This document shows, in pieces, positions 20,601-29,100 of a DNA stretch of 64,000 bases. The stretch's first letter is position 1; each line of letters starts with the position of its first letter. The stretch is taken from assembly GCF_001590865.1 (NCBI RefSeq), contig NZ_BBUY01000005.1:186001-250000 (forward strand), given 5' to 3'. The notes beneath the pieces are model-generated. The model worked only from the letters and a program-made list of their open reading frames with translations. It was not told where the DNA came from and did no database searches. Both the position numbers and the translations under genes were made by a program. The stretch is from Streptomyces sp. NBRC 110611 (GTDB taxonomy: Bacteria; Actinomycetota; Actinomycetes; Streptomycetales; Streptomycetaceae).

Positions 20601-23600
20601 GTGACGATCTTCCAGGTCAGCTCCCGCGCCCCGGCCAGCGGTACGGCGAGCCGCTGGGCGCAGCGGAACAGCGCCCGCACGCCGGTCTCCTCGGCGCGTT
20701 CCAGGCCCGGCAGCCCGCCGAAGCCGTCCCCCGCCGCGCCGGTGGCGTCGGCAGGGGCGGTGGCGTCCGTGGACCCGAGCAGTCCGCCCAGGAAGTAGAC
20801 GGTCCGCAGCCCGGCCAGGTCGTCCAGCGGCGCGGCGGCCGCCTCCGGGTCGGCCGCGTCGATCTCCCACCGGTCCGGGCCGATCTGCCGGGTCCGGCCG
20901 CCCAGTTCGATCCGTACGACCTTCCGGCCGGCGTGCCGCCCGGCCAGCGCCGCGGCCAGCTCGCGCCCGTCCGGGGCGCTGACCACCAGCACCGTGCCGG
21001 TGCCGGGGGCAGCGGACGCGCCGGGGCCGGCGGACGGGAGCGCGGGCAGCGGCTGCCAGGTGGCGGTGTAGGTGAACTCCTCGGCCGGCACCGCGTCCTG
21101 CACCGTACCGGACGCGGCGAGCGGCCGGTCCGGGCGCGGCTCCGGGGCGTCGATCCAGCAGCGACGCCGGGTGAACGGGTACAGCGGCAGGGCGACCCGG
21201 CGCGGGGCGTACCCGGCGTACAGCGACGGCCATTCGACCGTCGCACCGGCTGCCCACAGGCGGGCCAGCGTGTCCGTGTCACGGCGTGCGACGGCGTCCC
21301 GCACGGCCTGCGCGTCCGCCGGGCCGGACGCCTGCACTCCGGGCCGGACGCTGCCGCGATGGCCGCACCCGCCCGCCTCGCCCCGCTCGGTGAACTCCTC
21401 CAGTGCGGCGCGCAGCTGGTCCAGGTCGGACACGACGAGGGCGAGCCGCTCCGCCATCGCCTCCCGCCCGATCTGGCTGGTGTACGCGAGATCGGACAGC
21501 GCGGGGGCACCGCCGGTGCCGGCCCAGGTCACCTGGGCGGCGATGCTCTCCAGCGTCGAGCCGAGGTCGATACGCGGGCCGGCTCCCTCCAGGCCGAGGC
21601 GCTCCGCGGCCTGTTGCTCGAAGCGGCGCAGGTCCGCCGCGTCCAGGCCCCATTCGTCCAGCGGCACCGCCGGGTCGAGCACCGCTCCGTCGAGGCCGAA
21701 CAACTCGGCGGCCAGGTCCCGCAGTTCACCCTGCACCCCGGCGCCGCCGGGCTCCCGCGCCCCGTGCGCGGAGAGGAAGCCGAGGTAGCGCGCGGCCAGT
21801 TGCCGGAGGTTCTCGTCCTTCTTGGCGGACAGCAGCACGGCGTACGGCCCGGGCGGAACGTCGCCCCCGGACGGTGCGCTCCCGGTGAACTCCTCCACGA
21901 TCACATGGCCGTTGGCCCCGCCCGCGCCGAAGGCGCTGACACCGGCCCGCAGCGGCACGGCGGCCCCGTCGCGGCCCGGCCGCGGCTGCCACGGCTCGCG
22001 CGCGGTCTGCACCCGGAACCGTGCCGCGTCCCAGTCGACCGCGGGGTTCAGCTGCTCGGCGTGCAGCGAGGGCACCAGCGTCCGGTGCCGCATCTGGAGC
22101 AGCACCTTGGTGAGACCGGCGATGCCGGCGGCCGGTTCGAGGTGACCCAGGTTCGACTTCACCGAGCCGATCGGTACGGGCCGGCCGGCCGGCTCCGCGC
22201 CGCCGAACACCCGCTCCAGGGCCGACATCTCGATGGGGTCGCCCAGCGCGGTGCCGGTGCCGTGCGCCTCCAGGTAGGCGAGGGTGTCCGCACCGGTCCC
22301 GGCCCGGTCCAGGGCCTCGCGGATCAGCTCGGCCTGGGCGACGGGGCTGGGCACGGTGTAGCCGCCGGACCGCCCGCCGTGGTTGACGGCGCTGCCCTTG
22401 ATCACACCGTGGATCCGGTCCCCGTCGGCCAGCGCCCGCTCCAGCGGCTTCAGCAGTACGGCGCCCACCCCCTCGCCGGGCACATAGCCGTCCCCGCCGG
22501 CGCCGAAGCTGCGGCACCGCCCGTCACCGGAGACGAATCCGGCCTGGCTCAGGTAGAGGTACTTGTACGGGTGCACCGTGACGTTGACGCCACCCGCGAA
22601 CGCCACCTCGCAGTCGCCGGCGAGCAGGCTCTGGCAGGCCAGGTGCAGCGCGGTCAGCGACGACGAGCACATGGTGTCCAGGGCCAGACTCGGTCCGTGG
22701 AAGTCGAAGAAGTACGAGACCCGGTTGGCGACCGACGAGGAGAACGAGGTCGGCAGCGCGGTCAGCTCCTCCGGAGCCGTCAGACCGAGCATCTGGTACT
22801 GGTTGAACATCACCCCGGCGAACACGCCCACCCGGTGGGCGGCCAGCGCGGACCGGGTGTAGCCAGCGTCCTCCATGGTGTGCCAGACCGTCTCCAGGAA
22901 CAGCCGCTCCTGCGGGTCCATGGACTCCGCCTCACGCGGGGTGATCTGGAAGAAGTGCGGGTCGAACCGGTCGGCGTCGGCCAGGAAGCCGCCCCAGCGG
23001 CTGTAGGACCGCCCCGGCGTCTTCCGCCCGGCGTCGAAGAACCCCTCCAGCGGCCACCGGCCGGCCGGGATCTCGGTGACGGCGTCGCGGCCCGCCGCGA
23101 GGTTGTCCCACAGCTCGTCCAGGTCCCCCGCCATCGGGTAGCGGCCGGCCAGGCCGATGACGGCGATGTCCCGCTCCGGTGCCGGTGCGGGAGCCGGAGC
23201 CGGCGCCGGGGACGGCACCGCGTGCGCGGGCGGGAGCGCCGCCGTCTCCGTGGCCGGCGGAAGGTCGAAGGGCGCGCCGGGGTCGGCCCCGTCCAGGGAA
23301 CGCAGCACGCGCTCCCGGTCGCCGTGGAAGAGCACGAGTTCGGGCACCTCCTGGCGCAGCGCGGCGAGGAAGATCCGGGTACCGGCGGCGGCCGCCAGCG
23401 GCGTCTGCCCGTGCTTGCGGAAGTACGCCTCGGTCGCTTCGTCGGTGCGCATCCCGCCGTCGCGCCACAGCGGCCAGCCCAGCGCGACCGTGCGGCCGGG
23501 CGCGCCGGAGGCCGCGCGGTGCGCGGCGTAGGCGTTCAGGAAGGCGTTGGCGGCGGCGTAGTCGGACTGCCCGGCGTTGCCCGCCGCGCCGGTCACGGAC

Positions 23601-26137
23601 GAGAACAGCGCGAAGAAGTCGAGCGGTTCGCCCCGGGTCGCGGTGTCGAGGTGCACCGTGCCGCGCACCTTGGGCGCCAGCACCTGCCCGATACCGTCGG
23701 CGTCCTTGTGCATCAGCAGCGCGTCCCGCAGCACTCCGGCGGTGTGCAGTACGCCGTTGACCGCGCCGTAGCGGGAGCGGGCCTCGTCCACGACCCGCGC
23801 CACGTCGGCGGGGTCGGTGACATCGGCCTGCACGTAGTGGACCTGGGCACCGTGCGCCTCCATGGCGCGCAGTGCCTCGCGCGTCGCGGCGTCGGGGGCC
23901 GAGCGGCCGAAGAGCACCATCCGGGCCCGTACGGTGCGGGCCAGCAGATCCGCGAAGAGCAGACCGAGGCCGCCGTTGCCGCCGCTGACGAGGTAGACGC
24001 CGCGGTCGCGGAGCACCGGCCGGCCGGCCGCAGCCGGAGAGGCTTCCGCCGGGGTTGCCGGGCCGGTGCCGAGCCCCCTGTCGAGCCCGGTGCCGAGGCC
24101 GGTGTCGAGCCCGGGCAGCTGCGCTTCCCGGTAGCGGCGTACGTACCGCCGCCCGCCCTGGTAGCGCACCCATGACTCGGCGTCGGCGGCGCACTCGCGC
24201 AGCACCAGTTCGCCGAGCGCCGCCGGGTCGGGCCCGGTACCGTCACCGAGCTCCACCACCTTCAGGCGCAGCCGGGGCTGTTCGATGCGGACGGTCTTCG
24301 CCAGGCCCGCCAGCGCGCCCGGCACCGTCGCCGCCAGGGTGTCCCCGGCGGCCGAGAGCCACAGCACCGGAAGCTCCGTCCGGCCCGCGGTCTCCAGCAG
24401 CGCCCGGCCGAGCAGGAGCAGGGTGGTGCAGGCGTACTCGACGGCCGCGGGGAGTTCGTCCGCGCTCCGCGGCGGCTTCGGCGGTGCCGTGTGCACCACC
24501 GCGTCGGGGAACCGCCCCTGCTGCGCCAGATCGGCGAGCAGCCGCCGGACGTCGTCGTACGAGCCGGGGCGCAGCTCGAAGACGCCGGGTTCCACCTGCC
24601 GGTAGGCCCCGCCGGGGCGGGCCAGCACGACGGCCGGTCCGCCGGCCCGCTGCCGCGGCCAGTCGACCGGGCCGGAGTCCGTACCGAGCAGGAGCAGGTT
24701 CTCCGGGCGGTGCCCGGTGGCGGCCGGGTGGGCGTCGGCGGCCTCCCAGATCCCGGTCAGGCTGAGCGTGTCGGCGGGCGCGGCGGCCTCGGCCGCTCTG
24801 TCCGCGGGCGCCTCGGCCGCCCCGTCCGCGGTGGCTTCGGCGTCCCGGGCGTGCCGGGCGTCTTCACCGCCGACCGCGGCGAAGGCGGCGTCCGGGATGT
24901 GCTCCAGGAGGTAGTCGGCCACGCTGTCCACGGTGGGGTACTCGAACAGCAGGGTCGGGTAGAGGCCGATGCCCCAGCGCTCCTCCAGGGCCCGGACGAG
25001 CCGCAGCAGGTGCGTGGACTCCAGCCCCAGCTCGTAGAAGCCGGTCTGCGGGTCGACGGCGGCCGCCGCGTCCCCCCGCAACTCGCCGACCGCGCGGGCG
25101 ACTTCGCGGAGCACCAGGGACCGGCGTTCGTCCCCGGACGGTGCCGTGGCGGGCGCTGTGGCGGGCTGCGTGGCGGGCGCTGCGGCGGGCGCCTCCGGCG
25201 TGGGGCGCGCGCCCCGGCCCGCTCGCTCCGGCCCCTCCACCGGCAGCGCCGCCGGACGGCCCGCCGGGCGCCCGGCCCCGCCCTCCGTCAGCCGGGTGAT
25301 CAGCTCCCTGGACCGGATGCGCTTGAGCGCCAGCCGCTCGAACCGGGCCAGCAGCCGCCCCTGTTCGTCGTGCAGGTCGATATCGACGTACAGCACGTCA
25401 CCGGCGCGGCCCGCACCGTCCCGCACCCGCAGATTCACCAGACACGCGTCGCCGAGCGACCCGGCGGCGCGGAACGCCGCGATGTGGAAGGGGATCAGCG
25501 GCCGTGGATCGGTCTCCTCACCGGAGAAGGCGAGCGCGTAGCTCTGCATCGTCGACGCGTCCAGCAGCGCCGGGTGCAACAGGAAGTCACCGCGGCTCGC
25601 CCGGGCCTCGTCGCCGAGCGCGATACGGGCCAGCAGCCCGCCGTCACGGTCGCGGACGGTGCCGTGGCACGTCATGAACGAGCGGTGGTGGATATCGGCG
25701 GCCCGCCCCAGGACGTAGACCCGCTCGACGTCCTCGGCCGGTGCGCCGTCACCCTCGCCGGCCGGCGGCACCGCGTCCGGGAACGGGCTGTCCAGATGCA
25801 GCTCCGCCTCCAGGTGCGCGGTCCACTCCGGGCCCGGCTCCTGCCCCGCGGACACCTTCCGGCTGCGGGCGGTCACCCGGTAGTGCCCGGACGCCCACTC
25901 CAGTGCGACCTCGATCTCCCGGTCGGAGTCCTCGGTGGTGACGACCGGTTCGATGAAGAGGACGTCGCGCAGTTCGGTCCGGTCCAGGGTGAAGCCCCGG
26001 GCGTCCAGCAGCCGGTAGACGACGTCCAGGAACGTCACTCCGGGCAGGGTGCGGACACCGTGCACCCGGTGGTCGTCCACGAGGGGGTTGGTGTGCGTGA
26101 GCGTCAGACGTGAGCGAATGCTCTGGTGGCGTTCCAC
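11597..26137 (-). CDS. trans-AT PKS, protein B: DH-ACP-KR-KS-KR-MT-ACP-KS-KR-ACP-KS-ACP
   Basis: 4846 aa from the GTG at 26137, which follows GGGAAGAG; a GTG at 26158 is an alternative. Longer reading further upstream is only the frame of the previous gene. By residue: DH 10-285 (His23 in HRVHGVRTLP, Asp193), ACP 335-415 (Ser374), KR about 455-960 (Tyr860, Asn864), KS 990-1416 (Cys1157, His1292, His1332), a linker holding an ACP-like stretch (1470-1540) without Ser, KR 1690-2190, C-methyltransferase 2230-2590 (EVGAGTGGTS at 2407), ACP (Ser2678), KS 2775-3200 (Cys2932), KR 3400-3870, ACP (Ser3941), KS 4038-4476 (Cys4209, His4344, His4391), ACP (Ser4740), and a C-terminal docking-like helix 4818-4843. 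No AT. The DH completes the module begun by the last KS of protein A. The final KS-ACP has no reductase and so should leave a ketone. Pro/Ala-rich linkers separate the modules. Confidence 0.93.
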   Translation of the reverse strand: MERHQSIRSRLTLTHTNPLVDDHRVHGVRTLPGVTFLDVVYRLLDARGFTLDRTELRDVLFIEPVVTTEDSDREIEVALEWASGHYRVTARSRKVSAGQEPGPEWTAHLEAELHLDSPFPDAVPPAGEGDGAPAEDVERVYVLGRAADIHHRSFMTCHGTVRDRDGGLLARIALGDEARASRGDFLLHPALLDASTMQSYALAFSGEETDPRPLIPFHIAAFRAAGSLGDACLVNLRVRDGAGRAGDVLYVDIDLHDEQGRLLARFERLALKRIRSRELITRLTEGGAGRPAGRPAALPVEGPERAGRGARPTPEAPAAAPATQPATAPATAPSGDERRSLVLREVARAVGELRGDAAAAVDPQTGFYELGLESTHLLRLVRALEERWGIGLYPTLLFEYPTVDSVADYLLEHIPDAAFAAVGGEDARHARDAEATADGAAEAPADRAAEAAAPADTLSLTGIWEAADAHPAATGHRPENLLLLGTDSGPVDWPRQRAGGPAVVLARPGGAYRQVEPGVFELRPGSYDDVRRLLADLAQQGRFPDAVVHTAPPKPPRSADELPAAVEYACTTLLLLGRALLETAGRTELPVLWLSAAGDTLAATVPGALAGLAKTVRIEQPRLRLKVVELGDGTGPDPAALGELVLRECAADAESWVRYQGGRRYVRRYREAQLPGLDTGLGTGLDRGLGTGPATPAEASPAAAGRPVLRDRGVYLVSGGNGGLGLLFADLLARTVRARMVLFGRSAPDAATREALRAMEAHGAQVHYVQADVTDPADVARVVDEARSRYGAVNGVLHTAGVLRDALLMHKDADGIGQVLAPKVRGTVHLDTATRGEPLDFFALFSSVTGAAGNAGQSDYAAANAFLNAYAAHRAASGAPGRTVALGWPLWRDGGMRTDEATEAYFRKHGQTPLAAAAGTRIFLAALRQEVPELVLFHGDRERVLRSLDGADPGAPFDLPPATETAALPPAHAVPSPAPAPAPAPAPERDIAVIGLAGRYPMAGDLDELWDNLAAGRDAVTEIPAGRWPLEGFFDAGRKTPGRSYSRWGGFLADADRFDPHFFQITPREAESMDPQERLFLETVWHTMEDAGYTRSALAAHRVGVFAGVMFNQYQMLGLTAPEELTALPTSFSSSVANRVSYFFDFHGPSLALDTMCSSSLTALHLACQSLLAGDCEVAFAGGVNVTVHPYKYLYLSQAGFVSGDGRCRSFGAGGDGYVPGEGVGAVLLKPLERALADGDRIHGVIKGSAVNHGGRSGGYTVPSPVAQAELIREALDRAGTGADTLAYLEAHGTGTALGDPIEMSALERVFGGAEPAGRPVPIGSVKSNLGHLEPAAGIAGLTKVLLQMRHRTLVPSLHAEQLNPAVDWDAARFRVQTAREPWQPRPGRDGAAVPLRAGVSAFGAGGANGHVIVEEFTGSAPSGGDVPPGPYAVLLSAKKDENLRQLAARYLGFLSAHGAREPGGAGVQGELRDLAAELFGLDGAVLDPAVPLDEWGLDAADLRRFEQQAAERLGLEGAGPRIDLGSTLESIAAQVTWAGTGGAPALSDLAYTSQIGREAMAERLALVVSDLDQLRAALEEFTERGEAGGCGHRGSVRPGVQASGPADAQAVRDAVARRDTDTLARLWAAGATVEWPSLYAGYAPRRVALPLYPFTRRRCWIDAPEPRPDRPLAASGTVQDAVPAEEFTYTATWQPLPALPSAGPGASAAPGTGTVLVVSAPDGRELAAALAGRHAGRKVVRIELGGRTRQIGPDRWEIDAADPEAAAAPLDDLAGLRTVYFLGGLLGSTDATAPADATGAAGDGFGGLPGLERAEETGVRALFRCAQRLAVPLAGARELTWKIVTNGVWSVAGEPAGNPYAGGLSGMARVLESEYPGWSAVVIDAEGPLPGAGSPRWGELADRIVAEPAVRGARIALRAGARHRQALRPVTLPPAGPAPVRPGGTYLVVGGAGGIGFEMARSLVRDHGARVALLGRSPLDDARRRRMAEADPGGAHLLYVPADAGDPVSLRSALAEVHRRFGPVHGAFHSALSNRSGLVRNLAEDDLRACLAAKSRVSVALVESLRDEPLDFLVLFSSVQSFLGDAGLANYAAGSTFLDAYAHALDARLPYAVRAVNWGFWGTVGAVAHERAREQLLRQGFRSISPCEGWDTVLRLLAGTVPQVLALPAEAPLLARLGLDGGPDGHRREGAQPSTDPSTGPSTGPSTGLLDGAAQLDGTGVAAVDRFHGVETAMARTAAGWLLRILDEMGAWPEPGAAADAATVGRRIGCVARYERLLATVLDVLCAHGQLRPAGRAYLPEPAALAAARGADHAAELAGLATAHEDLAVYVRLLALCLGHYPELLRGELAATDLLFPSSGMSLMEGVYKGNALSDAYNGLVNAAVVGYVKDRVAALAEGEKIRILEVGAGTGGTSAGLLRALDPYGAHLDYCYTDLSAAFLAHGRREYGADRPFLRFKRLDAERGLAGQGFEPGTFDLVVAANVLHTTEDVRRTLGNVKGALRPGGRLVLNELTTVTVQMTLTVGLFDGWWSYADTGRRLPGSPLLDVAGWRAVMAELGYGGFTALPGREVTERNFQHVIVAQSDGVTVSEPTEATAQTAQTGVAGGRVEPGHGTVPPVPVPVPVPAAAADPAPAPVAPEPRARFERDLLDLTSEVSGIDLDDLDPDQDLGDFGFDSISYSLLAGRLNDTYGFGITPTLFYETATLRALTDKLATDHAAALSDRYGSGAQAAPAATVAATVPSAAAPAGVGAAPSEAVAAEVPAGPVARGADEPVAIVGMAGLLPGSASLDAFWRHLEAGDDLVTAVPADRDGLRSLSHRGGFIDGVDLFDPLFFGISPREAEGMDPQQRLLLQTVWTGLEDAGIAPGGLAGSDTGLFIGVGSNDYQELQMAAGAGIDAFSATANTHSILVNRVSYLLDLHGPSEPVNTACSSSLVALHRAAEAIRNGDCEVAVAGGVNLLLSPHNFRLLDRTGMLSPDGRCKTFDASADGFVRGEGLGVVVLTSRKRAAEAGHRVRGWLRGSAVNHGGKARSLTAPNPASQARMLVAAYRRAGVDPGTVGYVETHGTGTSLGDSVEVSGLKTAFAELRDRAGTPDPQGAYCALGAVKTNIGHLESAAGIAGVLKVLLAMEHRTLPPSLHMATLNPYLQLADGPFRLPAAAEPWERPLDAQGRQLPRRAGVSSFGYGGVNAHVVLEEPMTGDGARTAGPGTSAGPDLPVPVFVLSARTESALRRYAADLERYLDGARETDLADLAYTLQTGRDAMEHRLAVVAGTREELAGALARFARGAEPGAGERVFTGTAGGARRGTAEPVDGTGPERLARGWVAGDAVDWRGRYAGRTPRLVPLPTYPFEPMSLWFETPAAGPAPVGAVGTPDAAAARTALAEPVADERVADEPVADLMYVPVWRPVAEPSPAPARPADTGTAWLVHTARTAPLADALAARLAPRPVVRISADRPEATGNAMLGALPAPAQVYFLAGIRQAADPAPGADLDALREAEESCVLPLFRVVRHLLERPAASRGLALTLVTGDTCAVAGHPVRNPYAAHLWGFAKSLRRECESWQVATLDLDGDETLRDAPYAAGVVAAAGALPGAELAVRGGRFHRRVLEPMSAAAPDSGAPRGVVPREGGVHLIIGGAGDIGADVAAHLVRRYRARVALVGRGPLDAARQARLGTIDPSGERVAYFRADAADREALRATADAVERRFGRIDGVIHTANTLRDGALHALDETRFREGLESKTRTTAAVADVFAARGLDYLLVFSSVQSFLGNPGQSGYAAACTFQDAYAHSLAARLPFPVRVVDWGFWGGSALADRYRDRMRAIGVTPIPPSRGLRAMTEVLGREVVQVAVVSGSAEFVTGLGAQTAHGAQTTHGAHTAHGTRTVEGTEPVDGTRTADGGPEAAGALRAEVHALVCEAAKVSAQVLAPDGELSRYGFDSIAYTRLSHTFNEVFGVDVTPAFFFGIATSLDLADKLARSYPEELRAHHARQAAPEPAPEPALADRPAPESAPAPQQAVQAATPAPEPAPSPAPAPFEDAVAVVGMAGRLPQSDDLDEFWAHLTAGDDLVTEIPADRWDWRSIYGEPGNGEFKTPVKWGGFMHRVDRFDPSFFGISPREAEAMDPQHRLVLETVWSCIEDAGIRPSALARTDTGVFLGACTYDYFEIQHAFGTPLEGYNAIGRAHAMLANRVSYLLDLRGPSEAIDTACSSSLVALHRAVESVRNGDCALAIAGGVQVLASPMLFVDMSQADMLSPDGRCKTFDADANGIVRGEGVGTVLLKRLSAAIADGDVIHGVIRGSAVNHGGRTNSLTAPNPDAQADAVVKAHRRAGIDPRTVTYVETHGTGTALGDPVEIDGLKAAFRRLYQDWGVTGPAEAHCALGAVKSNTGHLEAAAGIAGLLKTLLAMRYGTLPANLHIQKPNPYLQLDGSPFRVLRESRAWDRQRGADGAVVPRRAAVSSFGLGGVNAHVVVEEYLPGAGAAEAPGAASGPGVFVLSAKTPDRLRAAAARFADWLAEPPAQVTLDALTRTLQTGREEMAERLAVVAADLTDLRGRLTRWLEGEPEPAGVFTGTSEARDDGTSVLLDGPEGSEYLRMVVAGRKWEKLAHLWTRGVRIDWALLWGAGAPRRVALPTYPFAQERYWVRPGERFDRQQVREAGLVPDGAPEPAPVPVPEPAPVPEPAPLPEPAPAAVVATGAGAGDAAGRLAARITTLLAQHLGVDGARLRPDRSLVEYGVDSLGLRRLGRALSAQFGIRIPAKFFSTSGSVDGIVRKLMETFPAELAAAPERSATPPTHTTPAGPTAAAPPAGPPADGDGIQTLLRGLRSGQLSVGEALQELTKESGR
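12066..12146. repeat. Pro-Glu-Ala-Pro repeat region in the PKS B C-terminal linker
   Basis: Degenerate 12-18 bp repeats encoding EPAPVPVP-type units before the last ACP of protein B (residues about 4667-4692). A typical flexible inter-domain linker. Confidence 0.65.
14445..14553. repeat. degenerate 15-bp repeats in a PKS B linker
   Basis: Repeated CCGTGCGCGGTCTGTG-like units encode Gly-Ala-x-Thr-x-His stretches (residues about 3863-3897) between the third KR and its ACP in protein B. Confidence 0.55.
19511..19558. repeat. 12-bp tandem repeat, four copies, in the PKS B KR-MT linker
   Basis: CCCGGTGGACGG repeated four times (last copy starts ATCG), in frame, encoding Ser-Thr-Gly/Asp-Pro units near residues 2194-2209 of protein B. 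Confidence 0.8.
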
Positions 26138-26160
26138 AGGGTCTCTTCCCGGTTCCACGG

Positions 26161-29100
26161 TCAACGAGCGGGCAGGAAAGTCAGGTCCAGGCGCGCCGAC
26201 CGGCCGCCGGTGAGGGTGGGCACGTGGGCGGCGTCCGGGGCCGGGACGGTGGCCGGGACGGTGGCCGGGGCGGTGGCCGGGGCCGGGACGGTGGCCGGGC
26301 CCGGGTCGATAACCGGTGCCGGGTCGCCCGGCCGGACCGCCCACAGCGTCGTACGGCGGTAGGACGGCGGAGCCAGCGGCTGCCGGGGGCGGGCGCGCAG
26401 CCCTGCGGCGTCGTCGCCCCGGCGCAGGATCAGATGCGCGTTGGTGCCGCCGAAGCCGAACGCGCTGACCGCGGCCCGCTCCAGCGGGGCACCGCCGGTG
26501 AAGTCCCGCAGCTCGGTGGCGGGGTAGAAGGGCGACTCGGGGAAGCCGAAGCGCGGGTTGGGGCGCACACAGTGCAGCGTCGGCGGGACCTGCTGATGGC
26601 GCAGGCTCAGTACGACCTTGAGCAGCCCGGCCACGCCCGCCGCGCTCAGGAGGTGCCCCATGTTCGTCTTCACGCTGCCCACGGCGCAGAACTGGCGGTC
26701 GGGGGTGTACTCGCGGAAGGCGGCGGTCAGGGCCTGGAGCTCGATCGGGTCGCCGATCATGGTGCCGGTGCCGTGTGCCTCCACATAGCCGACGGTGCGG
26801 GCGTCGATGCCGCCCCGGGTCAGCGCCTCCTGGATCAGCGCGCGCTGGGCACGGACGCTGGGGGTGGTGTGGCCCATGGTGCGGCCGTCGTTGTTGACCG
26901 CGCCGGATTCGATGACGGCCAGCACCCGGTCCCCGTCGCGCTCGGCGTCCGCCAGACGCTTCAGCAGCACCATCCCGGCGCCCTCGCCGGGGACGAACCC
27001 GTCGGCGCCCTCGTCGAACGTACGGCACCGCCCGCTCGGCGACAGCGCCCTGCCCTCGCTCAACAGCAGGTACATGTCCTCGTCCAGCAGCAGGTCCACG
27101 CCGCCGGCCAGCGCCAGCTCCGACTCCCCCAGGGCCAGGCTCTGGCAGGCGAGGTGCACGCCGACCAGTGAGGAGGAACAGGCGCTGTCCACGACCAGGT
27201 TGGGGCCCGCCAGGTCGAAGTGGTGGGAGAGGTGGGCCGCGATGAAGTTCTGGTTGACGCCGACGATGGCCTCACGGGGCAACGGCCGCAGGTACTCCCG
27301 GTAGTTGGCCGACCGGGAGCCGACGTACACGCCGACCCGGCGCCCCTTGAGCTCGTCCTCCCGGTAGCCCGCGTCCCGCAGGCACTCGGCGGTCACTTCC
27401 AGGGCCTTGCGCGCCAGCGGGTCCAGATAGCGCGCGGTGCGCTCGTCGAACCCGAAGTACGCCGGGTCGAAGTCGCCCGCGTCGTCGAGGAACCCGCCCC
27501 ACTTGCTGATGCTCGTCCCCGGCTCCCCGTGCGGGGAGTACAGCGCGCCGGTGTCCCAGCGCGACGCCGGCACCTCCCGGACGCTGTCCCGCCCCTGGAC
27601 GAGGGCCTGCCAGAAGGCATCGGGGCTCTCGGCGCCGGGGAAGCGGCAGGCGGTGCCGATCACGGCGATCGGCACCGGGCCGGCGGCGGCCGCGGGCCCG
27701 GCGTTCCGGCCCCCGGTCCCGGCCACCCCTCGCGTCTCCGCCTCCGTGCGCGTCTCCGACTCCGTGCGCGTCTCCGACTCCGTGCGCGTCTCCGCCTCCG
27801 TGCGCGTCGGCGCCGCCGTTCCCCCGGCCGCCGGAGCCTCGCCGAGCACGGCCCGCAGCGCCGGCCCCGAGCGTTCGGCCAGGGCCGCCGCCAGCTCCCC
27901 GATGGTGGGGTGCTCCTGGACCAGCGCCGGGTCCACGGCCGTCCCGAGCGCGCTCTCCAGCGCGCGTACGAGTTCCGCCAGCAGCAGGGAGTCCACGCCC
28001 AGTTCGGCGAACGAGGCGTCGGCGGACATCCGGGCCGGGTCCGTGCGGAGGGTCCGGGCGCACACCTCGGTCAGCCAGCCCACGACGGCCGCGGGCGCCG
28101 GCCCCCCGTCGGCAGCGCCGTCGGGCACCGCGGCCCGCACCGGGTCCGTCCCCGGCGCGACCGCGGGCACGGGATCGGGCTCGGGCCCGGGTGCCCGCAG
28201 CAGCTCCTCGGCCGGTACCCGTGACCGGTCGGCCTGGCAGGGCAGGAGCACCGGCCGCCCCTCCACCGCCAGGGCCCGGTCCAGCAGCGCCAGCGCGTCC
28301 GCCGCCGGCAGGGCCGGCAGCCCGAGCTCGCCGACGGCTTCGCCGCGGCCCCGGCCCAGCCCGGTGTCCTGCCACAGGGGCCACTGCAGCGCGCGCACCC
28401 GGCACCCGTCCCGGCCGTCGTGCAGAGTGGCGAAGTCGTCCAGGAAGGCGTTGGCCGCCGCGTAGTCGCCGTACGAGGCGCCCAGGCGGGGGATCGCGGC
28501 GGAGACCGACGAGAACAGCACCAGCAGGCGCGGCAGCCGGCCCCGCAGCGCCGCCCACAGGGTCCGCAGCCCGCGCACCTTGGGGTCGAGCACCCGCTGG
28601 ACCTCGTCGGGCGACTTCGCCAGCAGGGAACGGCTGTCGTCCATCGCGCCCGCGCAGTGGAAGACGGCCGTGACCGCGCCGTGCCGCTGCCCGGTCCGGT
28701 CCAGGATCCGGGCCAGGGACGCGGCGTCGCGCAGTGCGTGGGTGCGGACCTCCACCGAGGCGCCGGCCGCGGTCAGCTCCAGCAGACCGGCCAGCCGCCG
28801 CCGCAGCCTGGGCTCGGTGGCCGGATCGGCCGCCAGGGCGGCCCACTTGGCGCGGGCGGGCAGCCGTCCGCGGCCGATGAGCAGCAGGTGGCGGGCGCCC
28901 CGGCGGTGCAGTTCGCGGGCCAGGTGCAGGCCGATCTCGCCGGTGCCGCCGGTGATCACGACGGTGCCGTCGGCCAGGCCGTCCAGCGGTCCGGCCCCGG
29001 TGGCGGCGGGGTGCTCACCGGTGGGCAGGAAGCGCAGGAGCGCGCGCTCGCGGCGGCCGGCGCGGTACCGGACCTGGGTCTCCCGGTCCGCGGCGGCCAG

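Noticed and set aside
26138..27028. Extended N-terminus for PKS protein B upstream of 26137
   Set aside because: This stretch is an out-of-frame reading of the KS of protein A; homology begins at the DH, next to a GTG with a ribosome site.
27731..27808. Tandem repeat as a CRISPR array
   Set aside because: 18-bp units are contiguous without spacers and encode an in-frame linker.
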